Of a DNA stretch of 64,000 nucleotides, positions 9,446 through 18,015 are shown piece after piece. The notes below the pieces were generated by a model. The model saw only the letters and a list, made by a program, of their open reading frames with translations, was not told the origin of the DNA and did no database searches. Positions within the stretch are counted from its first letter, which is position 1; each line of letters starts with the position of its first letter. Both the position numbers and the translations under genes were made by a program. Where the stretch lies: positions 4,216,001 to 4,280,000 of the forward strand of contig OZ244581.1 in assembly GCA_965217935.1 (NCBI GenBank), read 5' to 3'. Source of the stretch: JBBROS01 sp965217935 (GTDB lineage: Bacteria; Pseudomonadota; Alphaproteobacteria; Acetobacterales; Acetobacteraceae).

Positions 9446-10150
9446 ATGCGAACCGGACTTCTCGCCAAGAAGCTGGGCATGACCCGGCTGTTCAAAGAGG
9501 ACGGCACCCATGTGCCCGTCACCGTGCTGCATCTTGACGAGGTTCAAGTGGTGGACATCCGCACGCAGGAGCGAGACGGCTACACCGCCGTCCAACTCGG
9601 CTGCGGCAAGGCCAAGGTCAAGAATGTCAGCCAGCCGAACAAGGGACACTTCGCCCGCGTGAAGGTCGAGCCGAAAGCCAAGCTGGCCGAGTTCCGCGTG
9701 GTGCCGGACGCCCTGCTCGAGAGCGGCCAGGTCCTGTCGGCGGAGCACTTCGTCGTTGGCCAGAAGGTCGATGTCTGCGGCATCAGCAAGGGCAAAGGCT
9801 TTGCCGGCGCGATGAAGCGATGGAACTTCCGCGGCCTTGAGGCCTCGCATGGCGTTTCGGTCAGCCATCGCAGCCACGGCTCGACCGGCAACCGGCAGGA
9901 CCCGGGCAAAACGTTCAAGAACAAGAAGATGGCCGGGCATCTTGGCTCGGAGCGGGTGACGACGCTGAATGTCGAGGTCGCCGGCGTCGATGCCGCTCGC
10001 GGGCTGCTGATGATCCGCGGCTCCGTGCCCGGCGGCAAAACCGGCTATGTCATGGTGAGGGACGCGATCAAGAAGCCGCGTCACGCCGACGCGCCGTATC
10101 CTGCCGGAGTGCGAGGCGCCGATGCCGCCACGACGCCGGCGGAGGCTTGA
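9446..10150 (+). CDS. rplC: 50S ribosomal protein L3
   Basis: Early 50S assembly protein near the peptidyl-transferase centre. 234 residues, about 20 longer than E. coli L3 because of a C-terminal tail rich in Ala/Pro after VMVRDAIKKPRHADAPYP. The core GKGFAGAMKRWNFRG is conserved. Confidence 0.97.
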   Translation: MRTGLLAKKLGMTRLFKEDGTHVPVTVLHLDEVQVVDIRTQERDGYTAVQLGCGKAKVKNVSQPNKGHFARVKVEPKAKLAEFRVVPDALLESGQVLSAEHFVVGQKVDVCGISKGKGFAGAMKRWNFRGLEASHGVSVSHRSHGSTGNRQDPGKTFKNKKMAGHLGSERVTTLNVEVAGVDAARGLLMIRGSVPGGKTGYVMVRDAIKKPRHADAPYPAGVRGADAATTPAEA

Positions 10151-10152
10151 CC

Positions 10153-10800
10153 ATGCAGACCGAGATCAAGACGCTGGACGGCGGGTCGGCCGGATCGACC
10201 GACCTTCCCGATGACCTGTTCGGCATGGCGCCGCGCGCCGACATCATCGCCCGCGTGGTGCAGTGGCAGCTTGCCAAGCGCCGCGCCGGCACGCACCGGA
10301 CCAAGGGCATGGGCGAGGTCTCCGGCACCACCAAAAAGCCCTATCGGCAGAAGGGCACTGGCAACGCGCGCCAGGGAAGCCTGCGCTCGCCGCAGTTCCG
10401 CACCGGCGGCGTCGTGCACGGCCCGGTCGTTCGCAGCCATGCGTATGACCTGCCCAAGAAAGTCCGCCGTCTCGGCTTGATCAGCGCGCTTTCGCAGAAG
10501 CAGGCGGACGGCAAGCTGGTGGTGGTCGAGGACGTCGCTGGCGGAAGCGGCAAGACCAAGGAGCTTGCCGCCAAGCTGAAGGCGCTCGGATGGACAAGCG
10601 CCTTGGTGGTCGATGGCGCGGTGGACGACAATTTTGCTCGTGCCAGCCGCAACATCGTCGGCCTCGACGTGCTCCCCACAATCGGCGCCAACGTCTACGA
10701 CATCGTTCGCCACGATATGCTGGTGCTCACGACTGCCGGGGTCGATGGGTTGAAGCAGCGCTTGGCCAAGTCCGGCGTATCGCAGGAGCAAGCGGCATGA
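10153..10800 (+). CDS. rplD: 50S ribosomal protein L4
   Basis: L4 lines the exit tunnel and binds 23S rRNA. I place the start at the ATG at 10153 (MQTEIKTLDGG, 215 residues), 2 bp after the rplC stop; a TTG two codons earlier would overlap rplC. The tunnel-loop motif KPYRQKGTGNARQGSLRSPQ is intact. The stop overlaps the rplW ATG. Confidence 0.96.
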   Translation: MQTEIKTLDGGSAGSTDLPDDLFGMAPRADIIARVVQWQLAKRRAGTHRTKGMGEVSGTTKKPYRQKGTGNARQGSLRSPQFRTGGVVHGPVVRSHAYDLPKKVRRLGLISALSQKQADGKLVVVEDVAGGSGKTKELAAKLKALGWTSALVVDGAVDDNFARASRNIVGLDVLPTIGANVYDIVRHDMLVLTTAGVDGLKQRLAKSGVSQEQAA

Positions 10801-11138
10801 GCACCCGTCAGGTTCTGGCCGCTCGTCGCCGCGCGGCAACGATGTCGCGGGAAGCCATGTATAACGTGATCCGCAGCCCGGTTATCACCGAGAAGGCGAC
10901 TATTGTCAGCGACCGCAACCAGGTCGTGTTCCGCGTCGCCACCGATGCGAACAAGACCGAGATCAAGGCCGCGGTCGAAGGGCTGTTCGGCGTCAAGGTG
11001 CTCGGGGTCAACACGCTGGTGCAGAAGGGCAAGACCAAACGTTTCCGCGGGCGGCCCGGCGTGCGCTCGGACGTCAAGAAGGCATACGTGCAGCTTGCCG
11101 AGGGACAGTCGATCGACATGTCCACCGGGCTAAGCTGA
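10797..11138 (+). CDS. rplW: 50S ribosomal protein L23
   Basis: Exit-tunnel rim protein that docks trigger factor and SRP. 113 residues from the ATG that overlaps the rplD stop (ATGA). An internal ATG at 10842 (MSREAMYNVIRSPVITEKAT) would give the usual length of about 98 residues and is a real alternative start. The conserved VIRSPVITEKAT and RRPGVRSDVKKAYVQL-type region are visible. Confidence 0.93.
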   Translation: MSTRQVLAARRRAATMSREAMYNVIRSPVITEKATIVSDRNQVVFRVATDANKTEIKAAVEGLFGVKVLGVNTLVQKGKTKRFRGRPGVRSDVKKAYVQLAEGQSIDMSTGLS

Positions 11139-11148
11139 GGACTGGATC

Positions 11149-11985
11149 ATGGCACTCAGACAATACAACCCGGTTACGAACAGCCTTCGCGGCACGGTGC
11201 TGATCGACCGCAGCGAGTTGTGGAAAGGCAAGCCGGTCAAGACGCTGACCGAAGGCAAGCACAAGACGGGCGGCCGCAACAACCACGGCCGCACCACCAG
11301 CTTCTTCCGCGGGGGCGGCCACAAGCAGTCCTATCGTTACGTCGACTTCAAGCGCCGCGGCAAGTTCGGCGTGTCCGCGACCGTCGAGCGCCTGGAGTAT
11401 GACCCGAACCGCTCCGCCTTTATCGCGCTGGTCAAGTACGACGACGGCGAGTTGAGCTACATCCTTGCGCCGCAGCGTCTCAAGGCCGGCGACAAGGTCG
11501 TGGCCGGGGCGCGCGTCGACATCAAGCCCGGCAACGCCATGCCGATGGCGGCAATCCCTGTCGGCACGATCATCCACAATGTTGAGATGAAGATCGGCGG
11601 CGGCGGCAAGATGGCCCGCGCCGCCGGCTGCTACGCGCAGTTGGTCGGCAAGGACGCCGGCTACGCGCAGATCAAGCTGCAATCCGGCGAGTTGCGCGTC
11701 ATCCGGGCCGAGTGCATGGCGACCGTCGGCGCTGTCAGCAACCCGGACAACCAGAACCAAAGCCTGGGCAAGGCCGGGCGCAACCGCTGGCTCGGCCGCC
11801 GCCCGCACAACCGCGGCGTGGTGATGAACCCGGTCGACCACCCGCACGGCGGCGGCGAGGGCCGCACCTCCGGCGGACGTCATCCGGTGACGCCTTGGGG
11901 CAAGCCGACCAAGGGCTACAAGACGCGCGCGAACAAGCGAACCGACAGCCTGATCATCCGCAAGCGTCCGAAGGGGAAGCACTGA
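11149..11985 (+). CDS. rplB: 50S ribosomal protein L2
   Basis: Largest 50S rRNA-binding protein, needed for subunit joining. 278 residues. The signature VMNPVDHPHGGGEGRTSGGR, with the histidine important for peptidyl transfer, is intact. rpsS follows after 1 bp. Confidence 0.98.
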   Translation: MALRQYNPVTNSLRGTVLIDRSELWKGKPVKTLTEGKHKTGGRNNHGRTTSFFRGGGHKQSYRYVDFKRRGKFGVSATVERLEYDPNRSAFIALVKYDDGELSYILAPQRLKAGDKVVAGARVDIKPGNAMPMAAIPVGTIIHNVEMKIGGGGKMARAAGCYAQLVGKDAGYAQIKLQSGELRVIRAECMATVGAVSNPDNQNQSLGKAGRNRWLGRRPHNRGVVMNPVDHPHGGGEGRTSGGRHPVTPWGKPTKGYKTRANKRTDSLIIRKRPKGKH

Positions 11986-11986
11986 G

Positions 11987-12265
11987 ATGGCGCGTTCCGT
12001 ATGGAAAGGGCCGTTCGTGGACGGCTACCTGCTCGGCAAGGCGGAGGCCTCCCGCGCCTCAGGCCGCAACGAGATCATTAAGATCTGGTCCCGACGGTCG
12101 ACGATCCTGCCGCAATTCGTGGGCCTGACGTTCGGCGTCTATAACGGGCACAAGTTCCTGCCGGTGCAGGTGAACGAGAACATGGTCGGCCACAAGTTCG
12201 GCGAGTTCTCGCCGACGCGGACGTTCACCGGCCATACGTCGGACAAGAAGGCGAGGCGAGGCTGA
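11987..12265 (+). CDS. rpsS: 30S ribosomal protein S19
   Basis: Head-domain protein of the 30S subunit, 92 residues (MARSVWKGPFVDGYL). The family signature GHKFGEFSPTRTFTGH is present near the C-terminus. It is packed 1 bp from both neighbours. Confidence 0.98.
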   Translation: MARSVWKGPFVDGYLLGKAEASRASGRNEIIKIWSRRSTILPQFVGLTFGVYNGHKFLPVQVNENMVGHKFGEFSPTRTFTGHTSDKKARRG

Positions 12266-12266
12266 C

Positions 12267-12671
12267 ATGAGCAAGCCCAAGCATCCCCGCACGCTGGCCG
12301 AGACGGAGGCGGAGGCTGTCCTGCGCAACGTCCGCATCAGCCCGCAGAAGCTGAACCTGGTCGCGGGACTGATCCGCAACCAGCCGGCCTCGCGAGCCGT
12401 GGCGACGCTCACCTTCAGCAAGCGCCGCATTGCCCAGCAGGTGCGCAAGACGCTGGAAAGCGCGATCGCCAACGCCGAGAACAACCACCAGCTCGACGTC
12501 GACCGTCTTGTGGTCAGCCGGGCCGAAGTCGGCAAATCGATCGTCATGCGCCGCTTCATGGCGCGCGGGCGCGGCCGGGCGTCCCGGATCGAGAAATGGT
12601 TCAGCCACCTGCGTATCGTAGTCAGCGAGCAGACGCAGGCGCCCGACACCGATGAGAGAAAGGCGGCTTAG
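12267..12671 (+). CDS. rplV: 50S ribosomal protein L22
   Basis: Exit-tunnel protein, 134 residues, with a longer N-terminus than E. coli L22. The beta-hairpin region MRRFMARGRGRASRIEKWFS is conserved; changes there cause macrolide resistance in other bacteria, and none is evident here. Confidence 0.97.
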   Translation: MSKPKHPRTLAETEAEAVLRNVRISPQKLNLVAGLIRNQPASRAVATLTFSKRRIAQQVRKTLESAIANAENNHQLDVDRLVVSRAEVGKSIVMRRFMARGRGRASRIEKWFSHLRIVVSEQTQAPDTDERKAA

Positions 12672-12674
12672 TCT

Positions 12675-13352
12675 ATGGGTCATAAAGTCAACCCAATCGG
12701 GCTGCGGCTCGGCGTCAACCGGACCTGGGACAGCCGCTGGTTCGCTGGCCGGGACTACTCGAAGCTGTTGCTGGACGACGTGAAGCTGCGCACGCACCTG
12801 CGCAAGAAGCTGAGTGGGGCCGGGGTCAGCCGCGTCGTGATCGAGCGCCCGGCCAAGAAGCCGCGCATCACGATCTACGCCGCCCGCCCCGGCGTCGTCA
12901 TCGGCAAGAAGGGGCAGGACATCGAGGTGCTGCGCAAGGACCTCGGCAAGATGGCCAAGGCCGACGTCAGCCTGAACATCGTCGAGATCCGCAAGCCCGA
13001 GATCGACGCGCAATTGGTTGCCGAGAACATCGCCCAGCAGCTTGAGCGCCGGGTGGCGTTCCGGCGCGCCATGAAGCGGGCCGTGCAGTCGGCGATGCGA
13101 TTGGGCGCGCAAGGTATTCGCATCAACTGCGGCGGCCGCCTCGGCGGGGCCGAGATCGCCCGCGTCGAGTGGTATCGCGAGGGCCGGGTGCCGTTGCACA
13201 CGCTTCGCGCCGATATCGATTACGGCATCGCGACGGCCAAGACCACCTATGGCACGTGCGGCGTCAAGGTGTGGGTCTTCAAGGGCGAAATTCTTGCGCA
13301 CGATCCGCTGGCGCAAGACCGCCGCGCCGCCGAGCAAGCGCCGCAGCGTTAA
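12675..13352 (+). CDS. rpsC: 30S ribosomal protein S3
   Basis: mRNA-entry protein with KH domain. 225 residues (MGHKVNPIGLRLGVNRTW). The KH motif VVIGKKGQDIEVLRKDL and the C-terminal signature GRLGGAEIARVEWYREGRVP are both visible. Confidence 0.98.
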   Translation: MGHKVNPIGLRLGVNRTWDSRWFAGRDYSKLLLDDVKLRTHLRKKLSGAGVSRVVIERPAKKPRITIYAARPGVVIGKKGQDIEVLRKDLGKMAKADVSLNIVEIRKPEIDAQLVAENIAQQLERRVAFRRAMKRAVQSAMRLGAQGIRINCGGRLGGAEIARVEWYREGRVPLHTLRADIDYGIATAKTTYGTCGVKVWVFKGEILAHDPLAQDRRAAEQAPQR

Positions 13353-13364
13353 GGGAACTGGACG

Positions 13365-13781
13365 ATGCTTTCTCCGAAGCGGACCAAATTCCGCAAGGCC
13401 CATAAGGGCCGCATCCACGGCTTGGCGAAGGGCGGCACGGCGCTCAATTTCGGCGCGTTCGGCCTCAAGGCGCTGGAGCCCGAGCGGATCACGGCGCGTC
13501 AGATCGAGGCGGCCCGGCGTGCCATCACCCGCAGCATGCGCCGTGCGGGCCGCGTCTGGATCAGGATTTTCCCGGATGTGCCGGTCTCGGCCAAGCCTGC
13601 CGAAGTGCGCATGGGATCGGGAAAGGGCAGCCCGGAGTTCTGGGTGTGCCGCGTCAAGCCCGGCCGCATTATGTTTGAGATTGACGGCGTGGCATCCGAC
13701 CTTGCGCGCGAGGCGTTGACGCTCGGTGCGGCCAAGTTGCCGATCCGCACCAAGATCGTTGCCCGGATCGGGGAAGCCTAG
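13365..13781 (+). CDS. rplP: 50S ribosomal protein L16
   Basis: 50S A-site protein, 138 residues (MLSPKRTKFRKAHKGRIHGL). The signature RIFPDVPVSAKPAEVRMGSG, followed by KGSPEFWVCRVKPGR, is intact. rpmC starts 2 bp after the stop. Confidence 0.98.
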   Translation: MLSPKRTKFRKAHKGRIHGLAKGGTALNFGAFGLKALEPERITARQIEAARRAITRSMRRAGRVWIRIFPDVPVSAKPAEVRMGSGKGSPEFWVCRVKPGRIMFEIDGVASDLAREALTLGAAKLPIRTKIVARIGEA

Positions 13782-13783
13782 AG

Positions 13784-13990
13784 ATGACCAAGCCTGCCGA
13801 CGTGCGCGCGAAGAGCGCCGACGAACTCAAGACCATGTTGCTCGATTTGCGCAAGGAACAGTTCAACCTGCGGTTCCAAGCGGCGACCGGGCAGACCGAG
13901 GGGATAGGGCGCGTGCGTAAGGTGCGTCGCGATATTGCCCGCGTGAAAACCATCCAGACGGAGCAGAAGCGCTCCGCCGCGCAGAAATAG
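13784..13990 (+). CDS. rpmC: 50S ribosomal protein L29
   Basis: Small exit-tunnel protein, 68 residues. The family core DLRKEQFNLRFQAATGQTE, followed by RVRKVRRDIARVKT, is clear. rpsQ follows after 12 bp. Confidence 0.97.
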   Translation: MTKPADVRAKSADELKTMLLDLRKEQFNLRFQAATGQTEGIGRVRKVRRDIARVKTIQTEQKRSAAQK

Positions 13991-14002
13991 GGGAGGCAGG
14001 CG

Positions 14003-14353
14003 ATGCCGAGGCGCGTCCTGACCGGGCGAGTGACGAGCGACAAGATGGACAAGACGATCACCGTCTTGGTCGAGCGCCGGGTCATTCATCCGCTGTATAA
14101 GAAGTTCATCCGGCTATCGAAGAAGTATGCCGCTCACGACGAGGCCAACGTGGCCAAAACCGGCGACAGCGTGCGGATCGAGGAATGCCGCCCGATCAGC
14201 AAACGGAAGTCCTGGCTGCTCGTTGAGCGCAATGGAGACCGGGTCGAGCGTCCGTATGGATTCAGCGCGCCTGCCGTGACGGCCCATCCGACGGGTTCGC
14301 CGATGTCCGCGCCGGACACGGCGATTCCTGAAGATGCGGTCCCGCAGGCCTGA
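14003..14353 (+). CDS. rpsQ: 30S ribosomal protein S17 with long C-terminal tail
   Basis: Primary 16S rRNA-binding protein. 116 residues, against roughly 80-90 for most bacterial S17. The core ends at about residue 85 (VERNGDRVERPYGF). The remaining 30 or so residues are Pro/Ala/Thr rich and look disordered. The signature GDSVRIEECRPISKRKSW is intact. rplN follows with a normal RBS, so the tail is not a failed stop into a neighbour. Confidence 0.95.
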   Translation: MPRRVLTGRVTSDKMDKTITVLVERRVIHPLYKKFIRLSKKYAAHDEANVAKTGDSVRIEECRPISKRKSWLLVERNGDRVERPYGFSAPAVTAHPTGSPMSAPDTAIPEDAVPQA

Positions 14354-14363
14354 GGAGCAGCCC

Positions 14364-14732
14364 ATGATCCAGGTCGAATCCAATCTCGAGGTCGCCGACA
14401 ACTCCGGCGCCCGCAGCGTGCAGTGCATCAAGGTGCTGGGCGGCTCGAAGCGCAAGACCGCTTCCGTGGGCGACGTTATCGTGGTCTCCATCAAGGAGGC
14501 GATCCCGCGCGGCAAGGTGAAGAAGGGCGATGTCCACCTCGCGGTGATCGTCCGCACGTCATTTCCCGTCCGCCGCCCGGACGGCAGCGCGATCCGCTTT
14601 GACCGCAACGCCGCCGTGCTGCTCAATAAGCAGCGCGAGCCGATCGGCACCCGCATCTTCGGCCCGGTCGTGCGTGAGTTGCGGGCCCGGCGGTTCATGA
14701 AGATTATTTCCGCCGCGCCGGAGGTGCTGTGA
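14364..14732 (+). CDS. rplN: 50S ribosomal protein L14
   Basis: Subunit-interface protein. Start chosen at ATG 14364 (MIQVESNLEVADNSGARSVQ) because it has the RBS gaggagcag and gives the canonical 122 residues; an ATG 30 bp upstream is in frame but overlaps rpsQ. The stop overlaps the rplX start. Confidence 0.98.
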   Translation: MIQVESNLEVADNSGARSVQCIKVLGGSKRKTASVGDVIVVSIKEAIPRGKVKKGDVHLAVIVRTSFPVRRPDGSAIRFDRNAAVLLNKQREPIGTRIFGPVVRELRARRFMKIISAAPEVL

Positions 14733-15052
14733 TGGCCGCGCGCATTCGCAAGGGCGACAAGGTGATCGTCATTACCGGCGCCGACAAAGGCAAGCGGGGC
14801 GAAGTGCTCGCCGTGCGCCCGAAGGACAACCGGGCCATTGTTCAAGGCATCAACGTCGCCAAGAAGCATACCAAGCCGCAAGGCATGGGCCAGCCCGGCG
14901 GCATCATCGAGCAGGAGGCTACCATCCACCTGTCCAACGTGATGCTGATCAATCCCAAGAACGACAAACCCACCCGCGTCGGCTTCCGTATCCTGGATGA
15001 CGGCCGCAAAGTACGCGTCGCCCGCCCGGGCGGCGAGGTGATCGAGGGCTGA
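14732..15052 (+). CDS. rplX: 50S ribosomal protein L24
   Basis: Early 50S assembly initiator. 106 residues from ATG 14732, which overlaps the rplN TGA; a GTG one codon earlier is also possible. The KOW motif GDKVIVITGADKGKRGEVL is at the N-terminus. Confidence 0.97.
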   Translation: MAARIRKGDKVIVITGADKGKRGEVLAVRPKDNRAIVQGINVAKKHTKPQGMGQPGGIIEQEATIHLSNVMLINPKNDKPTRVGFRILDDGRKVRVARPGGEVIEG

Positions 15053-15056
15053 TGCC

Positions 15057-15617
15057 ATGAGCGAGACCAAAGAGCTGCCCCGTATGCAGCAGCGCTACCT
15101 GTCCGAGATCAAGGCCAAGCTGCAGGAGGAGTTCAGCTACAAGAACCCGATGCAGGTGCCCAAGCTCGAGAAGATTGTCATCAACATGGGCGTCGGCGAT
15201 GCGGCGGGCGATCAGAAGAAGCTTGATTCGGCCGTGGCCGAACTGACGCTCATCGCCGGGCAGAAGCCGGTCAAGACGGTGGCGAAAAAGGCGATCGCCG
15301 GTTTCAAGATTCGCGCCGGGTTGCCGATCGGCACGAAAGTGACGCTTCGCCGGGCCCGAATGTATGAGTTCCTCGATCGTCTCGTCACCATCGCCATGCC
15401 CCGCGTGCGCGACTTCCGCGGCATCCCCGCCGGCAAGGGCTTTGACGGCCACGGCAACTTTGCCATGGGCTTGAAGGAGCAGATCGTGTTCCCCGAAATC
15501 GACTACGACAAGGTGACGGACGTGCGCGGCATGGACATCATCTTCGTCACCACGGCCAGGACCAACGCCGAAGCCAAGGCGTTGCTCAAGGCGTTCGACG
15601 TCCCGTTCGCCGCTTAA
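15057..15617 (+). CDS. rplE: 50S ribosomal protein L5
   Basis: 5S rRNA-binding protein of the central protuberance, 186 residues. Conserved LEKIVINMGVGDAAGDQKKL and the C-terminal GMDIIFVTTARTNAEAKALL are visible. Confidence 0.98.
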   Translation: MSETKELPRMQQRYLSEIKAKLQEEFSYKNPMQVPKLEKIVINMGVGDAAGDQKKLDSAVAELTLIAGQKPVKTVAKKAIAGFKIRAGLPIGTKVTLRRARMYEFLDRLVTIAMPRVRDFRGIPAGKGFDGHGNFAMGLKEQIVFPEIDYDKVTDVRGMDIIFVTTARTNAEAKALLKAFDVPFAA

Positions 15618-15692
15618 TCCAGCGGCCAAGATCAACGCGGCAGGAATACCACTTGCGGCCCACCGCAGCAGGTTCCCAGGAGTAACAGACCT

Positions 15693-15998
15693 ATGGCGAA
15701 AACATCGTCGGTTAATCGCAATGAGAAGCGGGAGCGCATGGCGGCCCGTGACAAGGCCAAGCGCGCCGAGTTGAAAAGCGTGCTGATGGACCGGTCCCTG
15801 GCGGTCGAGGACCGCTTCGAGGCGTCTATGAAGCTGGCCGAAATGCCGCGCAACGGCGCTGCTGTCCGCATCCGTCTGCGGTGCGCGCTCACGGGCCGGG
15901 CACGGGGCAACTACCGCAAGTTCAAGTTGTCGCGGAACATGCTCCGCTCGCTCGCCAACTCTGGCCAATTGCCCGGCGTCGTCAAGGCGAGCTGGTAG
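15693..15998 (+). CDS. rpsN: 30S ribosomal protein S14
   Basis: 30S head protein, 101 residues. This is the long zinc-independent form: no CxxC pairs, and the signature is RCALTGRARGNYRKFKLSRN. The 75-bp gap from rplE is longer than elsewhere in the operon, but an RBS-like aggagtaa precedes the gene. Confidence 0.98.
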   Translation: MAKTSSVNRNEKRERMAARDKAKRAELKSVLMDRSLAVEDRFEASMKLAEMPRNGAAVRIRLRCALTGRARGNYRKFKLSRNMLRSLANSGQLPGVVKASW

Positions 15999-16008
15999 GA
16001 GCCTGCCG

Positions 16009-16407
16009 ATGTCAATGTCCGATCCCCTGGGCGACATGATCACCCGCATCCGCAACGCGCAACGCAGCCGGCATTCGGCCTGCGTCGCGCCGGCGTCCAA
16101 GCTGCGCGCCAACGTGCTGGAAGCGTTGAAGCGGGAAGGCTTCATTCGCGGCTATTCCGCCGAGGAGCTTCGGCCCGGCATCGCGCAGCTTCGCATCGAA
16201 CTGAAGTATAACGAAGGCGAGCCGGTGATTAAGGAAATCACCCGGGTCAGCAAGCCTGGCCGCCGGGTCTATTCCAAGATCGCCGAGTTGCCCCGCGTCT
16301 ACGCCGGCCTCGGCGTGTCGATCCTGTCCACCCCGCGCGGCGTCCTGAGCGACGGCGAGGCCCGCGCGGCCAACGTGGGCGGCGAAGTGCTGTTCCGCGT
16401 GTTCTGA
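16009..16407 (+). CDS. rpsH: 30S ribosomal protein S8
   Basis: 16S rRNA-binding protein, and in many bacteria the translational repressor of the spc operon. 132 residues (MSMSDPLGDMITRIRNAQRS). The C-terminal signature STPRGVLSDGEARAANVGGE is intact. Confidence 0.98.
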   Translation: MSMSDPLGDMITRIRNAQRSRHSACVAPASKLRANVLEALKREGFIRGYSAEELRPGIAQLRIELKYNEGEPVIKEITRVSKPGRRVYSKIAELPRVYAGLGVSILSTPRGVLSDGEARAANVGGEVLFRVF

Positions 16408-16420
16408 TAAGGGTTCTGCA

Positions 16421-16954
16421 ATGTCTCGCGTAGGCAAATACCCGGTCGAGGTGCCGTCCGGCGTCACGGTCGCGATCGCCAACCAGGTTCTGGAAGCCAA
16501 GGGCAAGCTTGGCAGCCTGAGCCTGTCGCTGACCGACAAGGTCATCACCACCGTCGACGGCAATCAGGTGAGCGTCGCGCCGCGCAGCAACGCCGCCGAC
16601 TGCCGCATGATGTGGGGCACGACGCGCGCCCTGGTCGCCAGCATGGTGAAGGGGGTGTCGGAAGGGTTCAGCAAGACGCTGGAAATCCAGGGCACCGGCT
16701 TCCGCGCCTCGGTGCAAGGCAAGAACCTTGTGATCAACCTCGGCTTCTCGCACGACGTGGTCTATCCAGTGCCCGAGGGCATCACGATCACGACGCCGCG
16801 TCCCACGGCGATCACGGTTGCCGGCATCGACAAGCGGCAGGTCGGCCAGATCTCGGCCGAAATCCGCTCGTTCCGCCCGCCCGAGCCTTACAAGGGCAAA
16901 GGCGTGCGCTACACGACGGAGACCATTCGCCGCAAGGAAGGCAAGAAGAAGTAA
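16421..16954 (+). CDS. rplF: 50S ribosomal protein L6
   Basis: Two-domain 50S protein near the factor-binding site, 177 residues (MSRVGKYPVEVPSGVTVAIA). The C-terminal signature PEPYKGKGVRYTTETIRRKE is present. rplR follows after 1 bp. Confidence 0.98.
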   Translation: MSRVGKYPVEVPSGVTVAIANQVLEAKGKLGSLSLSLTDKVITTVDGNQVSVAPRSNAADCRMMWGTTRALVASMVKGVSEGFSKTLEIQGTGFRASVQGKNLVINLGFSHDVVYPVPEGITITTPRPTAITVAGIDKRQVGQISAEIRSFRPPEPYKGKGVRYTTETIRRKEGKKK

Positions 16955-16955
16955 G

Positions 16956-17318
16956 ATGAGCAACAGGATCGACATGAAGGCCCGGCGGCAGTCCCGCCTG
17001 CGCTTCCAGCTTCGGCAGAAGTCGGGCGGGCGTCCACGCTTGTCCGTGTTCCGCTCCGGCAAGCATATCTATGCCCAGGTGATCGACGACCTGCAAGGGC
17101 GGACGCTGGCCGCAGCGTCGAGCCTCGACAAGGGCCTTCGCGCCGAGCTCAAGACCGGCGCCGACCGCGACGCCGCCGCGGCCGTCGGCAAGCTGGTCGC
17201 CGAACGCGCCGTGGCAGCCGGCGTCACCAAGGTGGTGTTCGACCGCGGCGCCTATCTGTATCACGGCCGCGTCAAGGCGCTGGCCGACGCCGCCCGCGAA
17301 GGCGGGCTGGCGTTCTAA
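16956..17318 (+). CDS. rplR: 50S ribosomal protein L18
   Basis: 5S rRNA-binding protein, 120 residues from ATG 16956 (MSNRIDMKARRQSRLRFQLR). It ends GRVKALADAAREGGLAF, the usual L18 ending, so the stop is native. The TAA stop codon is at the same time the left end of repeat copy B (CTAAGCAG), which separates this gene from rpsE. Confidence 0.97.
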   Translation: MSNRIDMKARRQSRLRFQLRQKSGGRPRLSVFRSGKHIYAQVIDDLQGRTLAAASSLDKGLRAELKTGADRDAAAAVGKLVAERAVAAGVTKVVFDRGAYLYHGRVKALADAAREGGLAF

Positions 17319-17422
17319 GCAGGCATTGGTGGCTTGTGCCGCGGGTGTCTGCTTAGGAGTCTTTGAAGACGCATCATTTTCCGCGTCGTGACGGCGAGCG
17401 GTCCCACGGAAGGATGCTTAGG
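17315..17422 (+). repeat. 107-bp two-hairpin repeat, copy B, inside the spc operon
   Basis: Same element as 6614-6720, running 17315 to 17421 plus one G. The left end CTAAGCAG contains the rplR stop. The middle is CTGCTTAGG, and half two has GTCTTTGAAGAC, the GTGACGGCGAG core and the closing GGATGCTTAG. The right end is followed directly by gagagcacaATG of rpsE, so the terminal TTAGG plus flank forms the rpsE ribosome-binding site (TAGGAGAG). Confidence 0.9.
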
Positions 17423-17430
17423 AGAGCACA

Positions 17431-18015
17431 ATGGCACGTGAAGCAAGAGACGGCGGCCGGGGCGGACGCGATCGCGACCGCGAGGCCGATGACGTCATCG
17501 ACAAGCTGGTCACCATCAACCGCGTCGCCAAGGTGGTGAAGGGCGGGCGGCGGTTCGCATTCGCCGCCCTGGTCGTGGTCGGTGATCAGAAGGGGCGTGT
17601 CGGCTACGGCGCCGGAAAGGCTCGTGAAGTGCCCGAGGCGATCCGAAAGGCGACCGAGCGGGCCCGCAAAGGCATGATCCGCGTTCCCATGAAAGAGGGC
17701 CGCACCCTGCATCACGACGTCGAGGGCGTGTTCGGGGCCGGGCACGTGGTCCTGCGGTCGGCCAGCGCCGGCACCGGGATCATCGCCGGCGGGCCGATGC
17801 GCGCGGTGTTCGAGTCGCTCGGCGTGAACGACGTGGTTGCCAAGTCGCTTGGCAGCCGCAACCCGCACAACATGGTCAAGGCGACCTTCGCCGCGTTGCA
17901 GCGCGTCGGCAGCCCGCGCAGCGTCGCCGCGCGCCGAGGCAAGAAAGTGGCCGAGATCCTGGGCAAGCGCGAGACGGTCGCAGGGGCGCCAGCGATGGAG
18001 CAGGCCGATGTCTGA
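17431..18015 (+). CDS. rpsE: 30S ribosomal protein S5
   Basis: Accuracy and mRNA-helicase protein of the 30S subunit. 194 residues, with an N-terminal charged extension (MAREARDGGRGGRDRDREAD). The S5 signature VKGGRRFAFAALVVVGDQKG is intact. Unlike the tightly packed rest of the operon, it is separated from rplR by 112 bp that is almost entirely repeat copy B. It overlaps rpmD by 8 bp. Confidence 0.97.
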   Translation: MAREARDGGRGGRDRDREADDVIDKLVTINRVAKVVKGGRRFAFAALVVVGDQKGRVGYGAGKAREVPEAIRKATERARKGMIRVPMKEGRTLHHDVEGVFGAGHVVLRSASAGTGIIAGGPMRAVFESLGVNDVVAKSLGSRNPHNMVKATFAALQRVGSPRSVAARRGKKVAEILGKRETVAGAPAMEQADV

